Source of the DNA: an uncultured bacterium
Lineage (GTDB): Bacteria > Bacteroidota > Bacteroidia > CAILMK01
Assembly (NCBI GenBank): GCA_903829945.1
Contig: CAIKRV010000088.1
Location: 1 to 53,757 of the forward strand
Length of the DNA: 53,757 nucleotides
Direction: 5' to 3'
Shown here: piece after piece, positions 8,499 through 16,114 of the stretch
Layout of the letters: every line of letters starts with the position of its first letter
Numbering within the stretch: position 1 is the first letter of the stretch
Program-made: the position numbers and the translations under genes
Notes under the pieces: generated by a model
Databases searched by the model: none
What the model was told of the DNA's origin: nothing
What the model saw: the letters and a program-made list of their open reading frames with translations, nothing else

Positions 8499-9088
8499 GA
8501 AACATGATTTATTAAATTTCTTTGCACATATTTTCCTAAAATATCAAATTCCAAATTCACCGGATCACCGATCTTTAATGCCGACATATTGGTATGGCTT
8601 AATGTATATGGAATAATTCCTACGGTAAAGAAATTATCCGTACAATTAAACACCGTCAAACTAATCCCATTTAAACAAATAGAGCCTTTCTCTACCATTA
8701 ATTTTTTAAACGCTTCGGGATAATTAAAACTGAATAAAGTACTTCCGTCTAAAGGCTCTATAGCCACACAAGTGCCCACGCCATCTACATGCCCTTGCAC
8801 TAAATGACCATCCAGGCGCGCACCCAATTGCATACTTCGTTCTATATTTAAATAATCATTTATTTTGCAAAGTCCCAAATTACTTTTCTTTAAAGTTTCA
8901 TCAATAGCAGTAACCTCATACCATGCGTCTCCTACTACCTCTACTGTTAAACAACACCCATTATGGGATATGCTCTGATCAGGTTTAAATTCCGAAGCGA
9001 GCGTAGATGCCAATCGGAAAGTGATATTGGAGCCCTTCGGAGTAATTCCAATAATTTTAGCCATGGATTCAATAATGCCTGTAAACAT
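8495..9088 (-). CDS. ribE: Riboflavin synthase, alpha chain
   Basis: The enzyme dismutates two 6,7-dimethyl-8-ribityllumazine molecules into riboflavin and a pyrimidine that is recycled. The 197-residue protein starts with the invariant MFTGIIE and consists of two similar lumazine-binding halves. The first carries ISHNGCCLTVE; the second carries QLGARLDGHLVQGHVDGVG and SICLNGISLTV. It starts only 2 bases after the uvrA stop on the same strand, so it is probably co-transcribed and translationally coupled with uvrA. No FMN riboswitch is visible, which fits its place as a second gene. The gene is also called ribC in some organisms. Confidence 0.96.
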   Translation of the reverse strand: MFTGIIESMAKIIGITPKGSNITFRLASTLASEFKPDQSISHNGCCLTVEVVGDAWYEVTAIDETLKKSNLGLCKINDYLNIERSMQLGARLDGHLVQGHVDGVGTCVAIEPLDGSTLFSFNYPEAFKKLMVEKGSICLNGISLTVFNCTDNFFTVGIIPYTLSHTNMSALKIGDPVNLEFDILGKYVQRNLINHVS

Positions 9089-9090
9089 AA

Positions 9091-11928
9091 TTAATTTAAT
9101 TTCTCCTTTAAATATTTTGCAGTGATACTCTCCTTAACTTTCAACAAACCTTCCGGGGGGCCTTGATAAACGACATACCCTCCTGCTTCTCCACCTTCAG
9201 GACCTAAATCAATTAACCAATCTGCGCATTTTATTACCTCCATATTATGTTCAATAATACATACACTATGACCATTTTCAAGTAAGGCATAAAAAGATTC
9301 CATCAATTTATGAATATCATGAAAATGCAAACCGGTGGTCGGTTCATCAAAAATAAATAATACGGGTTCCGGTGAATTATTTTTTACCAAAAATGAGGCT
9401 AATTTTATTCTTTGTGCTTCGCCGCCGCTCAAATGAATACTCGCTTGTCCTAAGGCTAAATAATCCAATCCAACCTGCATTAACGGGTATAAATTCTTAG
9501 TAATTTCAGGTTGTTCTTTGAAAAATTCCATGGCCTCATGTACGGTAAGTTCCAATACCTCGGATATGTTTTTTCCATTCCAGGTAACATCCAAAATATC
9601 CTGCTTATATCTTTTACCTTTACAATTTTCACATTCCATTTCAATATCCGCCATGAATTGCATTTCAATGGTAATAATACCTTCGCCTTTGCAAACATCA
9701 CATCGACCACCGTCCACATTGAAAGAAAACCAAGCCGGTGTAAATCCCTTTTGTTTGGATAATTGTTGCTTGGCGTATAATTCGCGAATGGGATCAAAAG
9801 CTTTGAGGTAAGTCACCGGATTGGAGCGAGATGATTTTCCTATGGGATTTTGATCCACATATTCCACACGTTTTATTTTTTTCAAATCGCCGCCCAGTTG
9901 TGCTGCATTCTTTTTATTTTCTAAAGAATCCTTGAGTAAAGGATATAATAAATCTCTAACAAGCGTGGACTTCCCGGAGCCGGATACTCCGGTGATAACG
10001 GTCAGTGCTTCCACGGGTATTTTTACATTAATATTTTTTAAATTATTTTTATTGGCCTCATTCAGCTCAATAAAATATTTAGCCTTGCGTCTTTTGGTAG
10101 GAATCGGTACCATTAATTCAGAACGCATATATTTTGCCGTAAGCGTTTTCCCCTTTTTTATCATTTCATCAGTGGGCCCCTGATAAACCAATTCTCCGCC
10201 TAATGCCCCTGCCAAAGGCCCAATATCAATAATTTCATCGGCAATTTTTATAATATCCTCATCATGCTCTACCACCAATACTGTATTGCCAAGATTTTTC
10301 AGCCTTTGCAATACTACAATTAATCGATCTGTATCACGGGAATGCAAACCAATACTTGGCTCATCCAAAATATAGAGCGCCCCGGTTAAATTACTTCCTA
10401 AAGACGTTACAATTTGTATTCTTTGAGATTCCCCGCCGCTTAAAGTACGTGATGCCCGATTGAGTGTAAGATAACCCAAGCCCACATCATTTAGAAAAGT
10501 AAGTCGGTTATTTATTTCAAGGAGTAAACGTTTGGCTATTTCCTGCTCTGTATCGTTTAATTTTAAATTTTTAAAATGCTGCGCCAAATCTGTACAAGGC
10601 ATTTGCAATAATTCAGTAATAGGCTTATCATCTATTTTTACATAGGAAGCTTCCGGACGCAGACGCGTGCCGCCACATTCCATGCAATTGGTTTTACCCT
10701 TGTAGCGCGCAAGCATTACCCGATATTGAATTTTATAAGTTTTCCCTTCTACATATTTGAAGAAATTTAAAATCCCTTCAATATCTTTATTCCCTTTCCA
10801 AAGTAAATTTTTTTCCTTTTGTGAAAGTTGATGATAAGGACGGTGAATAGGAAAATCATACTTGGGTGCTTTCTTAATAAACCAATCCTTCCACTCGCCC
10901 ATCGTTTCGCCCTTCCAACAAGCCACGGCGCCTTCATATACGCTTAAAGATTTATTCGGAATTACTTTATCCTCATCCACCCCGATTACCTGGCCAAAGC
11001 CTTCACAAACCTTACATGCGCCATAAGGATTATTGAAGGTAAATAAATTTACGGAAGGCTCTTCAAAGGTGATACCATCCATTTCAAATTTATCAGAGAA
11101 AGAATGCTTGGTAGATTCCTTATCGGAAAGCACTTCAATAATACATTCTCCATGCCCTTCAAAAAATGCTGTTTGTACAGAATCAGCAATACGTGAACGA
11201 TTATCATCCTCACTGATATTTACACTAATTCTATCCACCAATAGTAAACTGGCATTTAATAAAACTTCGCTTTGATATAAGGTTTCTTTCAATTCATCTT
11301 CCGTTTTACCGGTTTCAAGAAAAGAAATAACATCTTCAATTTTTACCACCCTGCCGCCAAGTTCAATTCGAGAAAAACCTTTTTGAAGAATAATATTGAG
11401 TTCTTCTTTCCAAGAGCGCGTTTTAAATTTTACAATTGGACAAAGCACTTGAATTCTTGTCCCTTGCGGTAAAACTTGTACAAAATTTACAACATCCGTA
11501 ACGGTAAACCTTTTCACTTCCTCGCCACTATGAGGAGAATAGGTTCGTCCTATTCTGGCATATAGCAAACGTAAATAATCATAAATTTCAGTAGTTGTGC
11601 CGACCGTAGATCTGGGATTGGTGGTATTTACCTTCTGTTGAATAGCCACAGCGGGGGAAAGACCCTTGATGTAATCAACACTAGGCTTATTAATTTTCCC
11701 CATAAATTGGCGTATATAAGCGGAAAGGCTTTCCACGTACCTGCGTTGACCTTCGGCATAAAGCGTATCAAAAGCTAAGGAAGATTTTCCTGAGCCACTG
11801 ACACCGGTGATGACAATTAACTTTTTTTGAGGAATAGCTAAGTTTAAGCCTTTGAGGTTGTTTTGGCGCGCATTCTTGACGAGAATAAATTCTCTATAAT
11901 CAAGATTATCAATATTTTGTAAGCTCAT
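9091..11928 (-). CDS. uvrA: Excinuclease ABC subunit A (UvrA)
   Basis: UvrA is the damage-sensing ATPase of nucleotide excision repair; it loads UvrB at lesions. The 945-residue product has two ABC modules. The first has Walker A GVSGSGKSS near residue 42-50 and signature LSGGESQRIQ; the second has GVSGSGKST and LSGGEAQRIK with LFIFDEPTTGLH. The C-terminal zinc module is intact (CDVC...CENC). The first zinc module looks incomplete: where UvrA usually has a CxxC before the FTFNNPYGAC segment, residues about 274-284 (SFSDKFEMDG) hold no Cys, and only CKVC remains. I believe this variant is common in Bacteroidota. It heads a probable operon with ribE and diverges from the ECF sigma gene. Confidence 0.97.
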   Translation of the reverse strand: MSLQNIDNLDYREFILVKNARQNNLKGLNLAIPQKKLIVITGVSGSGKSSLAFDTLYAEGQRRYVESLSAYIRQFMGKINKPSVDYIKGLSPAVAIQQKVNTTNPRSTVGTTTEIYDYLRLLYARIGRTYSPHSGEEVKRFTVTDVVNFVQVLPQGTRIQVLCPIVKFKTRSWKEELNIILQKGFSRIELGGRVVKIEDVISFLETGKTEDELKETLYQSEVLLNASLLLVDRISVNISEDDNRSRIADSVQTAFFEGHGECIIEVLSDKESTKHSFSDKFEMDGITFEEPSVNLFTFNNPYGACKVCEGFGQVIGVDEDKVIPNKSLSVYEGAVACWKGETMGEWKDWFIKKAPKYDFPIHRPYHQLSQKEKNLLWKGNKDIEGILNFFKYVEGKTYKIQYRVMLARYKGKTNCMECGGTRLRPEASYVKIDDKPITELLQMPCTDLAQHFKNLKLNDTEQEIAKRLLLEINNRLTFLNDVGLGYLTLNRASRTLSGGESQRIQIVTSLGSNLTGALYILDEPSIGLHSRDTDRLIVVLQRLKNLGNTVLVVEHDEDIIKIADEIIDIGPLAGALGGELVYQGPTDEMIKKGKTLTAKYMRSELMVPIPTKRRKAKYFIELNEANKNNLKNINVKIPVEALTVITGVSGSGKSTLVRDLLYPLLKDSLENKKNAAQLGGDLKKIKRVEYVDQNPIGKSSRSNPVTYLKAFDPIRELYAKQQLSKQKGFTPAWFSFNVDGGRCDVCKGEGIITIEMQFMADIEMECENCKGKRYKQDILDVTWNGKNISEVLELTVHEAMEFFKEQPEITKNLYPLMQVGLDYLALGQASIHLSGGEAQRIKLASFLVKNNSPEPVLFIFDEPTTGLHFHDIHKLMESFYALLENGHSVCIIEHNMEVIKCADWLIDLGPEGGEAGGYVVYQGPPEGLLKVKESITAKYLKEKLN

Positions 11929-12095
11929 TAATAAAAAAATCTAAAAAAAATTTGGCATATTCAAGAAAACGTCTTATATTGTGATAAGTTTCAACTGCAT
12001 ATTTAACCAAACATATAAACAACAAAAGTATAAATTAATTCGCCTATAGAAAAGTAGCTCTACATCTTGCTGATTTATTAATATAAAATACTGCT

Positions 12096-12677
12096 ATGAC
12101 CAAGAAAACAGTTAGCGATGAAGAGCTCCTTACCGGATATATAAATGGTGAGGAAAACTGCTTAAGAACCCTCATACATAGGCATCAAAGAAGAGTTTTT
12201 ACTTCTATTTATGTATTGGTTAAAGACCGAGCTTTGGCAGAAGATCTTTTTCAGGAAACCTTTATTAAGGTGATTAACAGCCTAAGAAGTGGCCGTTATG
12301 AAGAAAAAGGGAAATTTGCCGCTTGGGTAGTCCAGATCGGAACCAACCTTGTTAGAGATTATTTCCGTAAAATGGAACGTCTTCCAAGGGTAGTTGGATC
12401 AGACGGTGATGAAACTTTTCTAAAATACATCCCACTAGGCGATGAAAACGCCGAACGCAGACTCATTAATGATGAACGTGATGAGATGGTTAAAAATCTT
12501 ATCCAAAAGTTACCTCCTGAACAGAGGGAGGTGTTAGTATTAAGAAATTATGCAAATCTTAGCTTTAAGGAAATAGCGGAACTCACAAACGTGAGTACCA
12601 ATACTGCCTTAGCCAGAATGCGTTATGCACTTAGTAATATGCGTAAACTCATTGAAAAGCATAATATTATATTATAG
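12096..12677 (+). CDS. RNA polymerase sigma factor, ECF type (sigma-70 family)
   Basis: An ECF sigma factor of 193 residues. Region 2 is seen in LIHRHQRRVFTSIY, the DLFQETFIKV core and FAAWVVQIGTNLVRDYFRK. Region 4 is seen in LPPEQREVLVLRNYANLSFKEIAELTNVSTNTALARMRYALSNMR, a helix-turn-helix that reads the -35 box. No FecR-type transmembrane anti-sigma gene or TonB receptor follows; instead an 80-residue protein lies 154 bases downstream. It diverges from uvrA with a 167-base gap in which I found no clear promoter. Its targets are unknown, and the envelope operon at 13410-17212 is a candidate only by proximity. Confidence 0.92.
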   Translation: MTKKTVSDEELLTGYINGEENCLRTLIHRHQRRVFTSIYVLVKDRALAEDLFQETFIKVINSLRSGRYEEKGKFAAWVVQIGTNLVRDYFRKMERLPRVVGSDGDETFLKYIPLGDENAERRLINDERDEMVKNLIQKLPPEQREVLVLRNYANLSFKEIAELTNVSTNTALARMRYALSNMRKLIEKHNIIL

Positions 12678-12831
12678 CATGGCAAAAATAAAATAAAGCC
12701 TTGTAAGGTTTTAGGCCATTTTGCAAAAAAAACTGCTATTGGATATATTATACTTGTTGAATGCGCGTTTATAAAAGTGTAAAAAGACTAAACAATGAAG
12801 TTTACCTTTAAAATTTATAAAGTGCGTGCCT

Positions 12832-13074
12832 ATGCAACAAGTTTACACTGAAGACGACATTATCCGTTATGTTTATAATGAAGTAAGTGCCTCAGAAAAG
12901 GTACTTATCGAGAAAGCAATGGAAAACCAACCTTCCCTATTTCAGGCTTATAACCAATTGTTGGAAATTAAGTCTCGTATGGATGGGGTAGTTTTGAATC
13001 CGAATGCAAGTAGTGTAGAACTCATACTTGAACATTCCATCAAAACCTCATCGCATCTCGAAGCTTCAATTTAA
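12832..13074 (+). CDS. Small cytoplasmic protein after the ECF sigma gene (possible regulatory partner)
   Basis: An 80-residue soluble protein with no signal peptide or membrane segment. The first 50 residues look helical (TEDDIIRYVYNEVSASEKVLIEKAMEN) and the end is polar. This outline resembles the N-terminal helical part of anti-sigma factors, but the His/Cys zinc ligands and a membrane anchor are absent. Similar short proteins commonly follow ECF sigma genes in Chitinophagia, so a role in restraining or tuning the sigma factor is inferred, not shown. ATG 12832 is preferred over an upstream in-frame GTG at 12826. A strong terminator follows the stop, separating it from the LPP20 operon. Confidence 0.7.
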   Translation: MQQVYTEDDIIRYVYNEVSASEKVLIEKAMENQPSLFQAYNQLLEIKSRMDGVVLNPNASSVELILEHSIKTSSHLEASI

Positions 13075-13091
13075 CATAATTTAAAAGGAGC

Positions 13092-13128
13092 AAAGTTGAA
13101 CTCTAAAACTTAGGGTTTAACTTTTTTT
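13092..13128 (+). terminator. Intrinsic terminator after the small sigma-linked gene
   Basis: A 15-bp stem pairs AAAGTTGAACTCTAA (13092-13106) with TTAGGGTTTAACTTT (13110-13124), with two G-T wobbles, around AAC. A run of seven T (13122-13128) follows. It isolates the sigma region from the next operon. Confidence 0.85.
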
Positions 13129-13323
13129 GTGTAAATGCTAAATACTTTAGCTATTTCCAACCTCCCTGAATCTGGGGAGGCTCAATTGTGGTAAAATATC
13201 CCCACATTTCAGGATAAAATTCTTAATTTAAATTTAATTATGGCATAAATCCAAGGCCAGTTCAAATTTTTAAAACATTATATTCCAATATTTTAGCACC
13301 TTTTTAAAAAGGTAAATCAAAAA
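13129..13323. other. Gene-free stretch with two mutually exclusive stem-loops
   Basis: The whole gene-free gap is 13075-13409; this is the part between the terminator and the next promoter. I found no open frame of note. Hairpin A pairs CCTCCC (13161-13166) with GGGAGG (13175-13180). Hairpin B pairs CCTGAA (13165-13170) with TTCAGG (13208-13213) and, after a small internal loop, TGGGG (13173-13177) with CCCCA (13200-13204). They share bases, so only one can form. The rest is AT-rich with nothing recognisable. A small RNA is possible, but so is chance. Confidence 0.3.
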
Positions 13324-13355
13324 TTGGCACGGTAATCGTATAATCGGTAACTTTG
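13324..13355 (+). promoter_or_regulatory. Bacteroidota-type promoter of the LPP20/FlgT-like/DUF4476 operon
   Basis: TTGG at 13324-13327 and TAACTTTG at 13348-13355 are separated by 21 bp counted from the TTG. This is one of the best full promoter matches in the window. Transcription should begin near 13361, giving a leader of about 50 bases. Confidence 0.75.
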
Positions 13356-13367
13356 TAACACTGTTAA

Positions 13368-13390
13368 GAACGAAAATTTAAATTTCGTTC
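13368..13390 (+). promoter_or_regulatory. 5' leader hairpin of the LPP20 operon
   Basis: GAACGAAA (13368-13375) and TTTCGTTC (13383-13390) form a perfect 8-bp inverted repeat around ATTTAAA. It sits a few bases after the expected transcript start and 19 bases before the ATG. It could protect the mRNA 5' end or bind a regulator. Confidence 0.55.
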
Positions 13391-13409
13391 CACCTAAAAA
13401 AATAAAAAA

Positions 13410-14708
13410 ATGTTAAAACCACTTTTATTTTCAATTGTCATTATTGGAAGCAGTCATTTTTATGGCTTTGCTCAAACCGGTAGCGGAACCATTAGTCCTA
13501 CTGTTCAGAATCCGACCAACCCCGGTTCCCAAAGTGATCCGGTTCCTTTAAAAAAGGTTAAAAAACAGAAAAAATCTAAGAAATCTACAAATCCTTCAGC
13601 TAATGCACCTGCACCAAATGGATTAACTACCCCAAACAATGCCCCTGGAAATGGTGCACAAATGGACCAAGTAAAAACAACTCCGAGCGGAAATGCTGCC
13701 ACCGGTAATCCAAGTAATGCAACTCCTGCATCAGCTGCTTCACCTGCAGGTACAAATTCTCCTGCCGCTGCATCATCCATGACCGATAATACTAATAATA
13801 GTACCACCAACAATAATACTAATCAAGGAACCGGTAATATAGATGATTTGGTAAAAAAATCAAATCCAATAGTTACCAATACCACCAATGGTCAAGTTAA
13901 TTGGACCAATCAATATGTGGAAGCAATTGGAGAAGCTGCCATAGACAATGTACGTTTTACCAATCCGGCCCAAGCTAAGCTCATGGCCAAGCGAGGTGCC
14001 GTAGTGCTTGCACAAAGAAACCTACTTGAAATTGTAAAAGGGGTAAATGTAACGGCTGAAACTACCGTAAAAGATATGATTACATCCAGTGATTATGTTT
14101 ATACCCGTGTGGATGGTGTGGTAAAAGGAGCCGAGATGGTAGGCGAAGCAATAGAAGATAATGGTATTATGCGCGTAAAACTACGTATGCCTTTATATGC
14201 AACCAATGGCCTTGCCTCTGCCATATATGATAATATTCCGGGTACCGGCGGAACCACAAATGGAACTAATTCTGCAGCAGGTACTGCCAGTGGCAACGGA
14301 CAAACTTTAGCCACGAATATTAACAATGCAACCAATACAGCTGCCAATGTATCTAATACTGTCAGCAATGCAGTTTCTGATGCCCAAAAATTGGTAATTA
14401 ACTTAGGAGGGAAAAAGTTTGATCCCAGCTTATTTCCGGTAGTGCTAGATGATAAAGGAAATTTACTTTTAGATTTTAAAAAATTATATGATCCTACCAC
14501 TGGCACCTTCCCGCAAATTATCCAAGCCTCTAAAGAATTAATGAATGATTTTAATTTGAAACAAGGTGTACAAGTCGTCAATGCAATTCAAGATAAATTA
14601 AGTACAGGAAAAATTGTAATCAGCAATGATACCGTTAAGAAAATAAACTGGAGTAAAATTGGAAATACTGCAGCAACCATTGGAAAAATATTAATGATGT
14701 TTATCTGA
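13410..14708 (+). CDS. Exported protein with LPP20-like domain
   Basis: A secreted or periplasmic protein of 432 residues. A signal peptide (residues 1-21, ending FAQ) is followed by a basic patch (Lys 48-58) and a long Asn/Thr/Pro/Ala/Gly linker to about residue 145. Residues about 163-262 resemble the LPP20 family: AKRGAVVLAQRNLLEIVKGVNV, then TTVKDMI, TRVDGVVKGAEMVGE and MRVKLRMPLY. LPP20-like domains occur in Helicobacter Lpp20 and in the flagellar outer-membrane protein FlgP. Unlike those, this protein lacks a lipobox Cys. A second linker (about 280-325) precedes a C-terminal region (328-432) I do not recognise. It is first in a three-gene operon with a FlgT-like gene 28 bases downstream. 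The function is unknown. Confidence 0.8.
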   Translation: MLKPLLFSIVIIGSSHFYGFAQTGSGTISPTVQNPTNPGSQSDPVPLKKVKKQKKSKKSTNPSANAPAPNGLTTPNNAPGNGAQMDQVKTTPSGNAATGNPSNATPASAASPAGTNSPAAASSMTDNTNNSTTNNNTNQGTGNIDDLVKKSNPIVTNTTNGQVNWTNQYVEAIGEAAIDNVRFTNPAQAKLMAKRGAVVLAQRNLLEIVKGVNVTAETTVKDMITSSDYVYTRVDGVVKGAEMVGEAIEDNGIMRVKLRMPLYATNGLASAIYDNIPGTGGTTNGTNSAAGTASGNGQTLATNINNATNTAANVSNTVSNAVSDAQKLVINLGGKKFDPSLFPVVLDDKGNLLLDFKKLYDPTTGTFPQIIQASKELMNDFNLKQGVQVVNAIQDKLSTGKIVISNDTVKKINWSKIGNTAATIGKILMMFI

Positions 14709-14736
14709 TAAAAAGGATTTAGAAAAGCAAAAAACT

Positions 14737-16095
14737 ATGAGATTTTATAAATTTTTATTACTATTAATATTAGTACTTCCATTGGCTTCCAAAGCTCAAG
14801 ATGATATTATGGAAGTAGATGCCAAAGGTACGGGTCTAAAACACGCGGACGCACTTCAAGATGCCTTAAGAAATGCAGTTTCACAAGCTGCGGGTGTGGC
14901 TATACGCTCAGAAACAAAAGTTGAAAATTTTGAAGTGGTATCGGATGCCGTTTCTTCCAATACACAAGGATATATTACTTCCTATACGGAAACTAAATCT
15001 GTCCCATTATCTGATCGTACTGAAGTAACCATTCATGCTAAGGTAAGTTTAAAACCACTTAAAGCAGACATCAATTTAATATCAAAATCCATTGGTGGCG
15101 TTCGTTTTCTAGTGATGTATGATCCCCGGTCTGTAAAAGCTGAAGAGAAACCAAAATATGATTTTGCCATAGAACGTATAAATAATTATTTATCGCAAAA
15201 AAAATATCGGTACATAGAGCAAAGCAGATTTGAATCTTTAAAAAATGAAGCCAGTAATATAGCGGAAGCAGATGCGGATAGCAGCCATCAAATAAGCTAT
15301 GTTCAACGTTTAGGCATTATGAGTGATGCACAATTTATCATTCTAATTTCTAATATTTCCATCAGTAGCAGAAGTGAAGCTTTTGACACTAGAACTTCTT
15401 CAAAAATATCAATTGAGGCCAAAGCTTATGATAATTGTACGGCGGAAGGTTTAGGAACCGTGCTTTTAGAAAGTGGATGGAAAAATGCCGTCGACTTACA
15501 ATCATCTATACAAGATGGTGTAGGTGATGCTGTAAATAATGGATTTGATCAATTATTAGGAACTTTCACTGCTTATATCGGAGGTTGGGTCAATAATGGA
15601 ACACCATTTGAATTACGTTTTTATAATTGCGGTACTTATAGAGATTTTAGAGATTTAAAAAGTAAATTGAAAGATGATAACGATTTTGGTGGTGATTTAG
15701 AAATCGTAAATGCTGAAAATTATACAAAACTAAATTGTACCTTTAGGAAAAAACCGGAAGACTTGGCAGATAAAGTTTTAGATTACTCAGATGCCGTACC
15801 AACGTTTAAGAGCAAAGATTTAGATGTAAAGTTTATTTATGGACGTCAGATTTCATTTGCGCCCCATAATGAAACCATTCCGGGATTACCGGCCACAGCA
15901 ACACAAAACAGCACTACTGCTACACCGAAACAACCAACAGCTACGCCTGCCAATACCTTAACACCGGCAGCCAAGACAAGCCCTGCCCCTGCAGGCGGAA
16001 ACGCACCAATACCTCCTGCCGGCACAAATAAAGCCAATACAAAATATACTCCTTTAAAGAAACCTAAACCAGTTATTAATAAATCAACCAACTAA
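14737..16095 (+). CDS. Exported protein with FlgT-like N-terminal domain
   Basis: A 452-residue protein with a signal peptide (1-20, ending SKA). Residues 22-110 look like the N-terminal domain of FlgT-type proteins: VDAKGTGLKHADALQDALRN, AVSQAAGVAI, then ETKVENFE and TQGYITSYTE. The middle (about 118-225) alternates strands and helices, with YRYIEQSRFESLK and LGIMSDAQFIILIS, reminiscent of CsgG/TolB-type folds. Another alpha/beta segment runs from 285 to 375. The tail (380-452) is a Pro/Thr/Ala linker ending in a basic stretch. It lies between the LPP20-like and DUF4476 genes with short gaps, so it is probably one transcript. In Vibrio, FlgT works with FlgP at the flagellar outer rings; no flagellar gene is visible here, so the role must differ or be ancestral. 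The domain match is from pattern memory. Confidence 0.75.
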   Translation: MRFYKFLLLLILVLPLASKAQDDIMEVDAKGTGLKHADALQDALRNAVSQAAGVAIRSETKVENFEVVSDAVSSNTQGYITSYTETKSVPLSDRTEVTIHAKVSLKPLKADINLISKSIGGVRFLVMYDPRSVKAEEKPKYDFAIERINNYLSQKKYRYIEQSRFESLKNEASNIAEADADSSHQISYVQRLGIMSDAQFIILISNISISSRSEAFDTRTSSKISIEAKAYDNCTAEGLGTVLLESGWKNAVDLQSSIQDGVGDAVNNGFDQLLGTFTAYIGGWVNNGTPFELRFYNCGTYRDFRDLKSKLKDDNDFGGDLEIVNAENYTKLNCTFRKKPEDLADKVLDYSDAVPTFKSKDLDVKFIYGRQISFAPHNETIPGLPATATQNSTTATPKQPTATPANTLTPAAKTSPAPAGGNAPIPPAGTNKANTKYTPLKKPKPVINKSTN

Positions 16096-16114
16096 AACAT
16101 TAACATTATTAAAT

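Noticed and set aside
9480-9811. Overlapping frames of 80-105 residues on both strands inside uvrA
   Set aside because: They lie wholly within a well-matched UvrA domain and show no family features.
11985-11992. TAAGTTTC as a promoter of the ECF sigma gene
   Set aside because: The last base of the element is wrong, no TTTG lies at the usual spacing, and the leader would be over 100 bases.
12690-12725. Possible terminator between the sigma gene and the small gene
   Set aside because: Only 4 plus 5 base pairs separated by an internal loop, with no proper T-run after it.
13505-13813. A 102-residue minus frame opposite the first linker of the LPP20-like gene
   Set aside because: It is a mirror of Ala/Pro/Asn-rich codons in a gene with signal peptide, promoter and domain match on the other strand.
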